Assembly: GCA_964468805.1 (NCBI GenBank)
Contig: CAYXWM010000020.1
Location: 1 to 40,099, forward strand
Direction: 5' to 3'
Source of the DNA: CAYXWM01 sp964468805
Lineage (GTDB): Bacteria; Bacillota; Clostridia; Lachnospirales; WRBF01
DNA length: 40,099 bases
In this document: positions 15,129 through 23,456 of the stretch, piece by piece
How the letters are laid out: every line of letters starts with the position of its first letter
Numbering within the stretch: the stretch's first letter is position 1
The notes under the pieces: model-generated
Told to the model about the DNA's origin: nothing
The model's database searches: none
What the model saw: the letters and a program-made list of their open reading frames with translations, nothing else
Program-made: the position numbers and the translations under genes

Positions 15129-15192
15129 CATAATAAAGCCTTTTTGAAAGTGGTTTGGGGAAAATTTTTTTTTCAGAAAAAGTTTTACCCAA
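15129..15192 (-). repeat. dispersed intergenic hairpin family, copy A (reverse orientation)
   Basis: The flank TAATAAAGCCTTTTTGAAAG (15131-15150) and the stem from TTTGGGGAAAA to AAAAGTTTTACCC are the reverse complement of the element at 35367-35427. The far arm has a point change (TACCC for CCCC) that weakens the stem. It lies between the rplU promoter and the rubredoxin terminator. Confidence 0.6.
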
Positions 15193-15217
15193 TGAATTTT
15201 ATTTTTAATTTTCAAAG

Positions 15218-15240
15218 AAAAACCGCCCAAAAGGGCGGCT
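15218..15240 (-). terminator. intrinsic terminator of the rubredoxin gene
   Basis: The stem CCGCCC/GGGCGG with loop AAAA (15223-15238) is followed on the minus strand by TTTTT, only a few bases past the rubredoxin stop codon. Classical form. Confidence 0.88.
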
Positions 15241-15246
15241 TGCTTT

Positions 15247-15381
15247 TTATTGCTTTTCGAAATCGGATTTGCCTACTCCGCAAAGAGGGCAAACATAATC
15301 TTCGGGTTGATCTTCGAAGGAAGTACCTTCAACATCGGGGTCGTAAACGTAACCGCAGATAGTGCAAACGTATTTGTCCAT
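15247..15381 (-). CDS. rubredoxin
   Basis: This is a 44-residue iron-sulfur electron carrier: MDKYVCTICGYVYDP at the N-terminus and DYVCPLCGVGKSDF near the C-terminus, giving the four Cys ligands at 6, 9, 31 and 34. Rubredoxins serve in electron transfer and in detoxifying oxygen and superoxide in anaerobes, where they feed rubrerythrin, flavodiiron proteins or superoxide reductase. No partner is adjacent. It is slightly shorter than the usual 52-54 residues because the segment between the two Cys pairs is short and the C-terminal tail ends early. GGAGG precedes the ATG. It is short enough to be missed by length cut-offs, and it forms a single-gene unit with its own terminator. Confidence 0.95.
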   Translation of the reverse strand: MDKYVCTICGYVYDPDVEGTSFEDQPEDYVCPLCGVGKSDFEKQ

Positions 15382-15500
15382 AATAACCTCCAAAAATAAG
15401 TACTTTACGTTTATTTAGAGCGTGTCAACGATATTATCCGTACAAAAAAAGCTATACTCGTTGAATACTACAGGGAGAATTATTTCCAACACAGGAAATT

Positions 15501-17261
15501 TTAAACATCGTCCCTAAAGCCATTATAAACAAATCCATTTTTGCTGTCAACAGTTATGGGAATACCGTCTTGAATTAAATCCACAACGTTCGCATCACAG
15601 ATTATTACGGGTATATCCAAAGCTTCCGCAATGATCTCGGTGTGGCTGTTGTCCACTTTTTCCCATGAACCCACTACAATAGCAGCCGCCTTTTTAATAT
15701 AAGGCATCATGGCGTTATTGGTGGTGGTTGTAACCAAAATGTCTCCGCTTTTAAAGTATTTTTCTGCTTCTTCTATTACTTTAACAACGTTTGCATAACC
15801 CTTAACGGTTTTGTTACCTATGCCGCGACCTTTGGCTTTTACGTTGCCTACAATTTGAACTTTAAGGGTGTTGGTGGTGGTGGCTGTACCTACGGGGATA
15901 CCGGCGGCGATTACCACGGTGTCGCCTACTTCCGCCAAACCTGATTCCAATGCTCTTTGCACCGCAACTTTAAATACTTCATCATCACCGGAAATTTCTT
16001 TTTCCATTTCCGGAACGCAACCCCAGGTAAGGTTTAACTGGCGATAAGTACAGGCATCGGAGGTAAGGGCAAGTATGTTGCAGGATGGTCTGAATTTGGA
16101 AACCATACGGGGAGTAAAGCCCGATTCGGTAACGGTAATAATACAAGGAGCATCCAAATCAGCCGACATGGTACAAGCCGCAAAGCCCATAGCATTGGTA
16201 AAGTTGGCTTGGAATGAACGGCGGTGCTTGATTAAGTTTGAGTTATAGTCTATGGAACTTTCGGTATAAGCCGCAATTCTTGCCATCATTTTTACGGACT
16301 CAACCGGGTATTTTCCTTTTGCGGTTTCGCCGGAAAGCATAATTGCATCGGTACCGTCAAAAATAGCGTTGGCTACGTCGTTTGCTTCCGCACGGGTAGG
16401 ACGAGGATTGTTTACCATGGAATCCAACATTTGAGTTGCTGTAATAACAGGTCTACCTTTTTCGTTGGATTTTCTGATAATTTGTTTTTGAACCAAGGGC
16501 ACTTCTTCCGGCGGAATTTCAACGCCCAAGTCACCGCGGGCAACCATAATACCGTCGGCAATTTCCAAGATGGAGTCCAAATTGTCTACGCCTTCACGGC
16601 TTTCTATTTTAGCTATAATGCGAATTCTGTCTCCGCCGTGGGCTTCCAAAATTTTGCGAATATTGATAACGTCGTTAGCAGAGCGAACAAAAGAAGCCGC
16701 GATATAATCGAAATCCATTTTTACACCGAAAATAATGTCGTCTATGTCCTTTTCTGTAAGAGAAGGAAGATTTACGTAAAAGTCGGGTATGTTAACGCCT
16801 TTGTTGGAACTTAAAAAGCCGGAGTTAACAACGGTACATTCAATATCGGTTTCGGTAATGTGATTTACCCTCAATTCAATCAAACCGTCGTCAATAAGGA
16901 TTCTGCCGCCTTCACGAACATCTTTCGGAAGGTCTTTGTAAGTAATGGCGACTCTTGTAACGTCGCCCACTATATCTTCGGTGGTTAAGGTAAAGGTACT
17001 GTCCTGAGCCAAGTAAATACTGTCGGAGTCAAAGGTTTTGATACGAATTTCGGGTCCTTTTGTATCCAAAATCATGGGAATTGGAGCACCCATTTCCTCT
17101 CTGGCTTGTTTAAGCTTGTTGATAATTTCTCCGTGAGATTCATGAGTACCGTGGGAAAAGTTTATGCGTGCCGCATTCATCCCTGCTTTTATTAAGGATT
17201 TCATTATCTCTATATCATTGCAAGCCGGACCTAAGGTTGCCACTATTTTAGTTTTACGCAT
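15501..17261 (-). CDS. pyk: pyruvate kinase with C-terminal PEP-utiliser-like domain
   Basis: Catalyses phosphoenolpyruvate + ADP to pyruvate + ATP, the last glycolytic step. The 586-residue protein has the full barrel: KIVATLGPA, INFSHG, DTKGPEIR, IAKIESREG, MVARGDLGVE, TATQMLDSM and LSGETAKGKYP. After the allosteric C domain comes an extra domain (about 475-586) with GDILVTTTTNN and ICDANVVDLIQDG, the feature of Bacillus-type enzymes, whose usual length this matches. AAGGAGG precedes the ATG. It follows dnaE-pfkA on the same strand, a gene order common in Firmicutes. A hairpin at 17338-17359 separates it from pfkA. Confidence 0.97.
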   Translation of the reverse strand: MRKTKIVATLGPACNDIEIMKSLIKAGMNAARINFSHGTHESHGEIINKLKQAREEMGAPIPMILDTKGPEIRIKTFDSDSIYLAQDSTFTLTTEDIVGDVTRVAITYKDLPKDVREGGRILIDDGLIELRVNHITETDIECTVVNSGFLSSNKGVNIPDFYVNLPSLTEKDIDDIIFGVKMDFDYIAASFVRSANDVINIRKILEAHGGDRIRIIAKIESREGVDNLDSILEIADGIMVARGDLGVEIPPEEVPLVQKQIIRKSNEKGRPVITATQMLDSMVNNPRPTRAEANDVANAIFDGTDAIMLSGETAKGKYPVESVKMMARIAAYTESSIDYNSNLIKHRRSFQANFTNAMGFAACTMSADLDAPCIITVTESGFTPRMVSKFRPSCNILALTSDACTYRQLNLTWGCVPEMEKEISGDDEVFKVAVQRALESGLAEVGDTVVIAAGIPVGTATTTNTLKVQIVGNVKAKGRGIGNKTVKGYANVVKVIEEAEKYFKSGDILVTTTTNNAMMPYIKKAAAIVVGSWEKVDNSHTEIIAEALDIPVIICDANVVDLIQDGIPITVDSKNGFVYNGFRDDV

Positions 17262-17337
17262 ACTGTTCCTCCTTCGATTGTGTGAGATTTAGTGAAACTT
17301 ACCAAAGTTTACATAAGCTTCCGTCTCTGTCTTTATA

Positions 17338-17359
17338 TAAAAACCGGCTGAATGCCGGT
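17338..17359 (-). terminator. terminator-like hairpin between pfkA and pyk
   Basis: The stem ACCGGC/GCCGGT (17343-17348 with 17354-17359) with a 5-nt loop is followed on the minus strand by TTTTATAT. A CCGATTAATCGG palindrome lies just upstream (around 17368-17379). It may end most pfkA transcripts before pyk. Confidence 0.6.
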
Positions 17360-17402
17360 GTTGTAGCCGATTAATCGGTTTATGGGGATGTGACTTAAAT
17401 AA

Positions 17403-17437
17403 TGTGAGTTCGATGAATCTAAAATTTCATCCAACTT
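17403..17437. repeat. 35-bp dispersed repeat, copy 2
   Basis: TGTGAGTTCGATGAATCTAA and the following 15 bases match 13839-13873 at 30 of 35 positions. It lies between pfkA and pyk. Confidence 0.5.
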
Positions 17438-17479
17438 CCGAATATATTCGCAAAATTGTTCGTCTGCGTCAAATTCACA

Positions 17480-18454
17480 TTAAATAGCCAAAATCTTCAT
17501 TATTTTGTACAAACGATCATCGTAAACACGTTTATAGCTCATGGCTTCTTCAATGTCCAGATGAACATGGGCTCCGTCTTTGTAGACGATAACACGATTT
17601 TTTTCGCCTTGCAAGAAGGCTTCTACCGCAACGTAACCCATGATGGAAGCATGCATTCTGTCCACTGCTGTTGGTGAACCGCCCCGTTGAAGGTGACCCA
17701 AAATTGTGGCTCTGGTTCCTACGCCGGTTATTTTTTGGATGTCGGAGGCAAGTTTTTCGGTATGTCCTACGCCTTCAGCCACAACTATTAAGTTATGGGT
17801 TTTGCCTTTTGAACGGTTTTCGAATATTTGTTGGCATATTGATTCAAGGTTTACTTGGTTGCTTTCGGGTACAAGAACTTCTTCCGCACCGCCGGTAATA
17901 CCGCACCAGATTGCTATATGCCCTGCATGACGGCCCATTACTTCTACAAGGGAGCAACGTTCATGAGAGCTGGAAGTGTCACGGATTTTATTGATTGCTT
18001 CCATGGCAGTGTTTACGGCGGTATCAAAGCCTATGGTGTAGTCGCTGCAATCCAAGTCCAAGTCGATGGTGCCGGGGATACCCAAAACGTTTACGCCCAG
18101 TTTACTTAATTCCAAAGCACCGGTTAAGGAACCGTTGCCGCCTATAACCACCAAGGCATCAAGACCTAAAACCTTGCAAACTTGAGCGGCTTTTTCTTGA
18201 CCTTCTTTTGTCATCATTTGTTGGCAACGGGCTGTATGCAGGATAGTACCGCCTTTATGGATAATTTCGGAGACGGAGCGTGGGGTTAAGTCCTCGATAG
18301 CGCCTTCAAATAAGCCGTCATAACCGCGTTTAATACCGGTTACTTTAATTCCGTTATATATAGCCGTTCTGACCACTGAACGGATACATGCATTCATACC
18401 CGGGGCGTCTCCGCCGGAAGTTAAAATACCTATTTTTTTCTGACTGTTTTTCAA
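17480..18454 (-). CDS. pfkA: 6-phosphofructokinase (ATP type), with an Asp-to-Asn change in GGDGS
   Basis: Phosphorylates fructose 6-phosphate in glycolysis. The 324-residue protein has GILTSGGDAPGMNA, PGTIDLDLDCSDYTIGFDTA, EVMGRHAGHIA and HLQRGGSPTAVDR. The Gly in PGTID (not Lys) indicates ATP rather than pyrophosphate as donor. The ATP/Mg motif GGDGS reads GGNGS (N107), replacing an Asp important in the E. coli enzyme, and GTIDND reads GTIDLD, so kinetics or donor use may differ. The start is TTG at 18452-18454: AGGAGG lies seven bases before it, whereas the upstream in-frame ATG overlaps that site. It sits between dnaE and pyk. Confidence 0.93.
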   Translation of the reverse strand: MKNSQKKIGILTSGGDAPGMNACIRSVVRTAIYNGIKVTGIKRGYDGLFEGAIEDLTPRSVSEIIHKGGTILHTARCQQMMTKEGQEKAAQVCKVLGLDALVVIGGNGSLTGALELSKLGVNVLGIPGTIDLDLDCSDYTIGFDTAVNTAMEAINKIRDTSSSHERCSLVEVMGRHAGHIAIWCGITGGAEEVLVPESNQVNLESICQQIFENRSKGKTHNLIVVAEGVGHTEKLASDIQKITGVGTRATILGHLQRGGSPTAVDRMHASIMGYVAVEAFLQGEKNRVIVYKDGAHVHLDIEEAMSYKRVYDDRLYKIMKILAI

Positions 18455-18527
18455 AAAAATTCCTCCTAACATAGATTTTAATATTTGATATACAATAATA
18501 GTTAATTGAGGGTATAGGGATAAAACC

Positions 18528-18589
18528 TTGAGGGCAATTTTTTCTGAAAAAAGTTTCCCTCAAACTCCCTTCAAAATGACTTTAATACT
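18528..18589 (+). repeat. dispersed intergenic hairpin family, copy B
   Basis: The stem is TTGAGGG...CCCTCAA (18528-18563) with inner TTTTTTCTGAAAAAAG, followed by AACTCCCTTCAAAATGACTT, the family's 3' flank. It lies between dnaE and pfkA. Confidence 0.6.
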
Positions 18590-18605
18590 AAAAGCTAATC
18601 TTTAA

Positions 18606-21600
18606 TTACTTTAAGACCACACAATCTTCTCCCAGAAGATTTTTCATTTCAACCAGTAAGTCTTCCGTGGGATTAATCCAAAATGCCTCGTCCAGAGCAA
18701 GTCGTTTTTTGGTGGCTTCAAAGTAAATTATTACCCTTGTATTTCCTTTGTATGTGGATAAGTTATCTTTTAAATCGGGTAAGGTGACCGGAGAGTTGCC
18801 GGTGATTTTCAGCCATAGGGTTTGCGTTGGTTTTAGAGGCATATTTTCGTTATAGAAAATAATTTCGTTGCAGAGGATTTTAACGTCCTCGTCCTCTTTG
18901 ACGGAGGTTCGTCCCTTTATGACAACAACTTGGTCTATATTCAGTTTACCCAAATATCGCTCATAAATCTGGGGAAATACAAGTATTTCTACGGAGCCGT
19001 AGCGGTCCTCTACCGTGAGAAAGGCCATAAGCTTGTTGCTTTTAGTGCTTTTCACCGATTTATCGGCGATAATGCCGCCTATACAAACGGGTTTATCGTT
19101 GAGTTCCCAAATTTTTTCGTCGTTTTCTTCGGATTTGGCAAAGTCCAAAGTGGTGCTGTTTGTTGCGTATCTTGACAGGAAATCTTTGTATTGTTCCAAA
19201 GGATGACCGCTGATATAAATTCCCAATACTTCTTTTTCGTATGCCAGGAGTTCCTTTTGGTTGTATTCCGGCATATTGGGCAGTTCGTCCTTGAAAAGGT
19301 CGGAAGAACTGTCTTGGGTTTCAAATAAACTCAGCTGTCCGTCCATGGTTTGTTTTTTTGTTTGGTTTATACCGTTTAATATATTACGGTATACTACCGC
19401 ATATTGCGAACGTTTTCCGCCCAGAGAATCAAAGGCTCCTGCCTTGATTAGGCTTTCTATACTGCGTTTGTTCAGCTCGTTGGATTCCATGCGATTGATG
19501 AAATCGGTTAGGCTTTTGAAATAGCCCTTTGCCTCTCTCTCTCTTACCAAGGCGGCTATTGCGGAACGTCCCACATTTTTTATTGCCAACAAACCGTATC
19601 GGATTTTCCCGTCAGAAACGGAGAAATGAGCGTAACCTTCGTTAATATCCGGAGGAAGCAGGGCGATGTTCATGTTTTTACATTCGTTAATGTATTCCGC
19701 TACCTTTGTGGCTGAGTCCATAACGGAGGTTAGTAAAGCCGCCATAAATTCCACCGGGTAATGAACCTTTAACCAAGCCGTTTGATAGCCTATTACGGCG
19801 TAGGCTGTGGCGTGGGATTTATTAAAGGCATATTTTGCGAAATCTACCATGTGGTCAAAAATTTGCTCTGCGGCTTCTTTCGGAATGCCGTTTTTAATAC
19901 AGCCGGGAACGTCGTCTCCCAAACCGTAAATGAAATTGTTTCGCTCCAAGTCCATTACATCGGTTTTTTTCTTGGACATAACCCTACGCATCAAGTCGGA
20001 GCGACCGTAACTGTATCCCGCCAATTCTCGAACTATACGCATAACCTGCTCTTGGTAAACTATACAGCCGTAAGTATTTTCCAATATAGGCTTCAAAAGC
20101 CCATGCATATAGCGTATGCTGTCCGGGTTTCTTTTGCCCTGTAAATATTTGGGAATAAACTCCATGGGGCCGGGTCTGTAGAGAGAAATTCCCGCTATCA
20201 AATCTTCTATGCAATCCGGGCTAAGGTCCTTCATAAAGGCCTTCATGCCGTTGGATTCCAACTGAAAGACACCTTCCGTATTTGCACGGGAAATCAAATC
20301 GTAGACGGCTCTGTCATTATATTCCGTATTGTTTAAGTCCAACTTTATGTTGTGAATTCTTTCTATTTCCTTGACGGCGTTTTGGATTACGGTTAGGGTT
20401 CGCAAACCCAAAAAGTCCATTTTCAGCAGTCCCAATTCTTCCAAGGTATTCATGGGATATTGGGTGGTTATAACACCGTCGTTTTGATTAAGGGGTACAT
20501 ATTCCGAAACAGGCAAGTCACAGATTACCACGCCTGCGGCATGGGTTGAAGCATGTCTGGGCAGACCTTCCATACGTTTTGCCATGTCTATTAAATATCT
20601 TGTGTCGTCTTCTTCCTCGTATGCCTTTTTCAGTTCCGGATTGTATTCCAAGGCTTTCGTTATGGTTATACCTATTTCAAAGGGTATCATTTTGGCTATA
20701 CGGTCACAATCCGCATAGGACATAGCCAATGCTCTGCCCACGTCACGTATGGCGGCTCTGGCAGCCATAGTACCAAAGGTAATAATCTGTGCCACATGGT
20801 CGGCACCGTATTTTTCTATTACATAGTCTATAACTTCTTGTCTGCGTTCGTAGCAGAAATCTATGTCTATATCCGGCATGGAAATACGTTCCGGATTTAA
20901 GAAACGCTCAAAGAGCAAGTCGTATTTTATGGGGTCTATGCCGGTAATTCCCAGGCAATAAGCCACCAAACTTCCTGCTGCGGAACCTCTGCCGGGACCC
21001 ACAATAATGCCCTTGTCTTTGGCATACTTTATAAAGTCCCAAACTATGAGGAAATAATCCACAAAGTTCATGCTGTTTATAACGGATAATTCAAAATCCA
21101 AGCGTTGAAGGAGTTGGGGATTATCCGGTTCTTCATACAGTTCTTTTATGCCTTCAATACATTGCAGACGCAGTTTTTCGAAAGCCGTAATGTTTTCTTC
21201 AAGATGAAAACGCGGCAGTTTATATTCGTTAAAAGTAAATTCCACATTGCATTGTTCTGCAATTTTCACGGTGTTTTCCAAGGCTTCCGGAACTTCCGGA
21301 AACAGAGCCAGCATTTCTTCCAGAGATTTTAAATAAAATTGGTCACCGTGATATTTCATGCGGTTTTCGTCGTTTACAGTCTTGGCGGTTTGTATACAAA
21401 GTAGTATTTCGTGTGCGGTAGCATCGGAATTGTAGATATAATGAATATCGTTGGTGCAGACCAAGGGAATATCATGTTCCTTGCCCATTTGTATCAACAT
21501 ACGGTTAACTCTTGTCTGTTCGGGCATTCCGTGGTCCTGTAATTCCAGATAAAACCTGCCGTTATCGAATATTTTTTTGTAAATCAAGGCTTGTTCAACG

Positions 21601-22061
21601 GCTTTTTCGTAGGAGACATTTAATAGGTTTCGGGAAACCGCTCCTGCCAAACAGGCACTTAATGCAATCAAGCCTTCGTTGTATTTTTCCAGCAACTCCA
21701 GGTCTATACGAGGTTTATAATAGAAACCTTCCGTAAAGCCCAAGGAAACAAGTTTTATCAAATTTTGATAACCTACATTGTTTTGAGCAAGCAAAACAAG
21801 ATGATTGTAACCGCTTTCATTGCCCAATCTTTCAAAGCGAGAACCGGTGGCTACGTAAATTTCGCAGCCTATAATCGGTTTTATTCCGGCGGCTTTAGCG
21901 GCTTTGTAAAAATCTACAGCACCGTACATTACGCCGTGATCGGTTATTGCCAAGCTATCCATACCCAATTCTTTGGCACGAGAAACAAGCTCCTTGATTT
22001 TCGCCAAACCATCAAGCAGACTGTATTCCGTATGTACATGAAGATGAGTAAAGGATTGCAT
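18606..22061 (-). CDS. dnaE: DNA polymerase III subunit alpha (DnaE type)
   Basis: This replicative-class C-family polymerase has 1151 residues. It begins with a PHP domain (FTHLHVHTEYSLLDG, AITDHGVMYGAVDF), then the palm with PDIDIDFCYERRQEV holding catalytic Asp residues, the fingers, and a helix-hairpin-helix region; it ends with an OB-fold (VCIGGIIADKSVKS, MAFLTVEDRYGSVEILVFP). No exonuclease domain like that of PolC is inserted, so this is DnaE. The start is the ATG at 22059-22061, with GGGTGA upstream and the standard DnaE N-terminus; an in-frame ATG 36 codons earlier would add non-conserved sequence. Followed by pfkA-pyk as in other Firmicutes. Confidence 0.96.
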   Translation of the reverse strand: MQSFTHLHVHTEYSLLDGLAKIKELVSRAKELGMDSLAITDHGVMYGAVDFYKAAKAAGIKPIIGCEIYVATGSRFERLGNESGYNHLVLLAQNNVGYQNLIKLVSLGFTEGFYYKPRIDLELLEKYNEGLIALSACLAGAVSRNLLNVSYEKAVEQALIYKKIFDNGRFYLELQDHGMPEQTRVNRMLIQMGKEHDIPLVCTNDIHYIYNSDATAHEILLCIQTAKTVNDENRMKYHGDQFYLKSLEEMLALFPEVPEALENTVKIAEQCNVEFTFNEYKLPRFHLEENITAFEKLRLQCIEGIKELYEEPDNPQLLQRLDFELSVINSMNFVDYFLIVWDFIKYAKDKGIIVGPGRGSAAGSLVAYCLGITGIDPIKYDLLFERFLNPERISMPDIDIDFCYERRQEVIDYVIEKYGADHVAQIITFGTMAARAAIRDVGRALAMSYADCDRIAKMIPFEIGITITKALEYNPELKKAYEEEDDTRYLIDMAKRMEGLPRHASTHAAGVVICDLPVSEYVPLNQNDGVITTQYPMNTLEELGLLKMDFLGLRTLTVIQNAVKEIERIHNIKLDLNNTEYNDRAVYDLISRANTEGVFQLESNGMKAFMKDLSPDCIEDLIAGISLYRPGPMEFIPKYLQGKRNPDSIRYMHGLLKPILENTYGCIVYQEQVMRIVRELAGYSYGRSDLMRRVMSKKKTDVMDLERNNFIYGLGDDVPGCIKNGIPKEAAEQIFDHMVDFAKYAFNKSHATAYAVIGYQTAWLKVHYPVEFMAALLTSVMDSATKVAEYINECKNMNIALLPPDINEGYAHFSVSDGKIRYGLLAIKNVGRSAIAALVREREAKGYFKSLTDFINRMESNELNKRSIESLIKAGAFDSLGGKRSQYAVVYRNILNGINQTKKQTMDGQLSLFETQDSSSDLFKDELPNMPEYNQKELLAYEKEVLGIYISGHPLEQYKDFLSRYATNSTTLDFAKSEENDEKIWELNDKPVCIGGIIADKSVKSTKSNKLMAFLTVEDRYGSVEILVFPQIYERYLGKLNIDQVVVIKGRTSVKEDEDVKILCNEIIFYNENMPLKPTQTLWLKITGNSPVTLPDLKDNLSTYKGNTRVIIYFEATKKRLALDEAFWINPTEDLLVEMKNLLGEDCVVLK

Positions 22062-22337
22062 AGAATCACCCGGTTGTTTGTATAGTGGTTTAACTTGAAA
22101 GCAAATAAAAATAAATCGTGATTTAGCCAAGGTTTCAAGGAGTAATTGCGATTTATTTTTGTAACACAATTAAACCGCTGTACAACAGTATTTTATTTTT
22201 TCAATATGTTTATAAGGTCAGATTAGTGTGAAATTTATGTAAATTTAATGTATTTAAAAACACCTAAAAACTATCAGAATCACAATATTTAAGTAATTTT
22301 ACATATATCGGCACGGTATCATAACTACATTAGTAGT

Positions 22338-22365
22338 ATTATATATTATTTATTGAGAAGTTCAA
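22338..22365 (-). promoter_or_regulatory. candidate promoter of dnaE
   Basis: On the minus strand: TTGAAC (22360-22365), a 16-bp spacer, and perfect TATAAT (22338-22343). It would give a long leader of about 270 nt in which no known riboswitch was recognised. Confidence 0.6.
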
Positions 22366-22423
22366 GCTTATTATTTTCGAATAATGGGTTGAAATTTGCT
22401 TGAAATTTAATCAATCTGCTATA

Positions 22424-22453
22424 TTGACTATAAAGTCATTTGGCTTGTATAAT
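22424..22453 (+). promoter_or_regulatory. candidate promoter of the ttcA-like gene
   Basis: TTGACT (22424-22429), an 18-bp spacer, and perfect TATAAT (22448-22453). The leader would be about 275 nt and would include the inverted-repeat element at 22551-22620. Apart from this, the dnaE promoter and that element, nothing was recognised in the 675-nt divergent region 22062-22736. Confidence 0.6.
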
Positions 22454-22550
22454 AAATTGATTATATTGTAATATTCTTTTTGGTCGGGATGTTGTTATTA
22501 AATACAAATTGGCCAAAGCCCTAAGGAATAATTTTCAATTAATTAACGTG

Positions 22551-22620
22551 ATACCAATTCCATATAAGATGAAGGACAAAAATAATTGTTTTTGTCCTCT
22601 GTTTAAAATGGATTCAGTAT
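22551..22620. repeat. small inverted-repeat element, family 1 (MITE-like), copy 2
   Basis: This 70-bp element folds over its whole length. The perfect 10-bp core AGGACAAAAA-TAATTG-TTTTTGTCCT (22572-22597) is extended by imperfect arms whose ends both read ATAC outward-in. It is the inverse-orientation relative of 13671-13772. In this place it would be part of the ttcA-like mRNA leader. Confidence 0.7.
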
Positions 22621-22736
22621 GATATGGCAGAAAAGAAATTTTAGCCGCAAATAATTATAAAGTGAAGAAAATCTACATCAAAATCAATACTCAAGAGTGC
22701 ATGAAATAAAGGACAAGCACACCGGTCGGAGGTACT

Positions 22737-23456
22737 ATGGAACTGCAAAAACTGTTAAGCCACGTTAGACGGGCTTGCGATAACTACAACATGATAGACG
22801 AAGGCGACAATATTGCCGTGGGTATTTCCGGTGGGAAAGACAGTTTGGCGTTGTTGGTGGCGTTGGCACATTTACGACGCTTTTATCCTAAAAAATTCAA
22901 TGTCAGAGGAATAACCGTATCTTTGGGTTTTCCCAACTTTGACTTATCGTCTGTATACAGGCTATGCGAAAAGTTGGACGTGCAATTTGACGTGATTGAA
23001 ACCGACATAGGAAAGATTGTTTTCGAGGACAGAAAAGAATCCAATCCCTGTGCCCTTTGCTCCAAAATGCGTAAAGGTGCCTTAAATTCGGAAGCGGTTA
23101 AATTAGATTGCAACAAGGTAGCTTTGGGTCATAATAAGGATGATGTTTTGCAAACCTTCTTCCTTTCATTGTTTTATGAAGCTCAAATACATACCTTTTC
23201 TCCGGTAACATATTTGGACAGGAAAAATGTAACACTCATTCGACCCTTGGTTTATGTTCCGGAAAAAGATATAATTTCTTTTGTCAAGAAACAGGAAATC
23301 ACCCCGGTGAAAAGCCCCTGTCCGGTTGACGGTTTGACCAAAAGAGAAACCATGAAAGAATTTATTTATGCCCAAGCCAAAGAATTTGACAATTTTAGCC
23401 ACAAAGTTTTCGGTGCCATAGAGCGAGCCGGAATTTGCGGTTGGAGGCAGATTTGA
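22737..23456 (+). CDS. TtcA/TilS-type PP-loop tRNA thiolation protein
   Basis: This 239-residue adenylating PP-loop enzyme has GISGGKDSLALL near residue 31, the P-loop for ATP pyrophosphatase chemistry. CALC (about residues 104-107) and SPCPVDG (about residue 200) supply Cys residues that in TtcA hold an iron-sulfur cluster, and LGHNKDDVLQTFFLSLFY and RPLVYVPEKDI match TtcA. TtcA makes 2-thiocytidine at tRNA position 32; the second Cys of the usual PCNLC motif is missing, so assignment to TtcA or a sister family is open. GGAGG precedes the ATG. The next gene begins on the base after its stop codon, indicating coupling. Confidence 0.85.
   Translation: MELQKLLSHVRRACDNYNMIDEGDNIAVGISGGKDSLALLVALAHLRRFYPKKFNVRGITVSLGFPNFDLSSVYRLCEKLDVQFDVIETDIGKIVFEDRKESNPCALCSKMRKGALNSEAVKLDCNKVALGHNKDDVLQTFFLSLFYEAQIHTFSPVTYLDRKNVTLIRPLVYVPEKDIISFVKKQEITPVKSPCPVDGLTKRETMKEFIYAQAKEFDNFSHKVFGAIERAGICGWRQI

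Noticed and set aside
15425..15464. TCAACGA...TCGTTGA inverted repeat between pyk and rubredoxin as a pyk terminator
   Set aside because: The stem is only 7 bp with a T-rich loop of over 20 nt and no tail; too weak to call.
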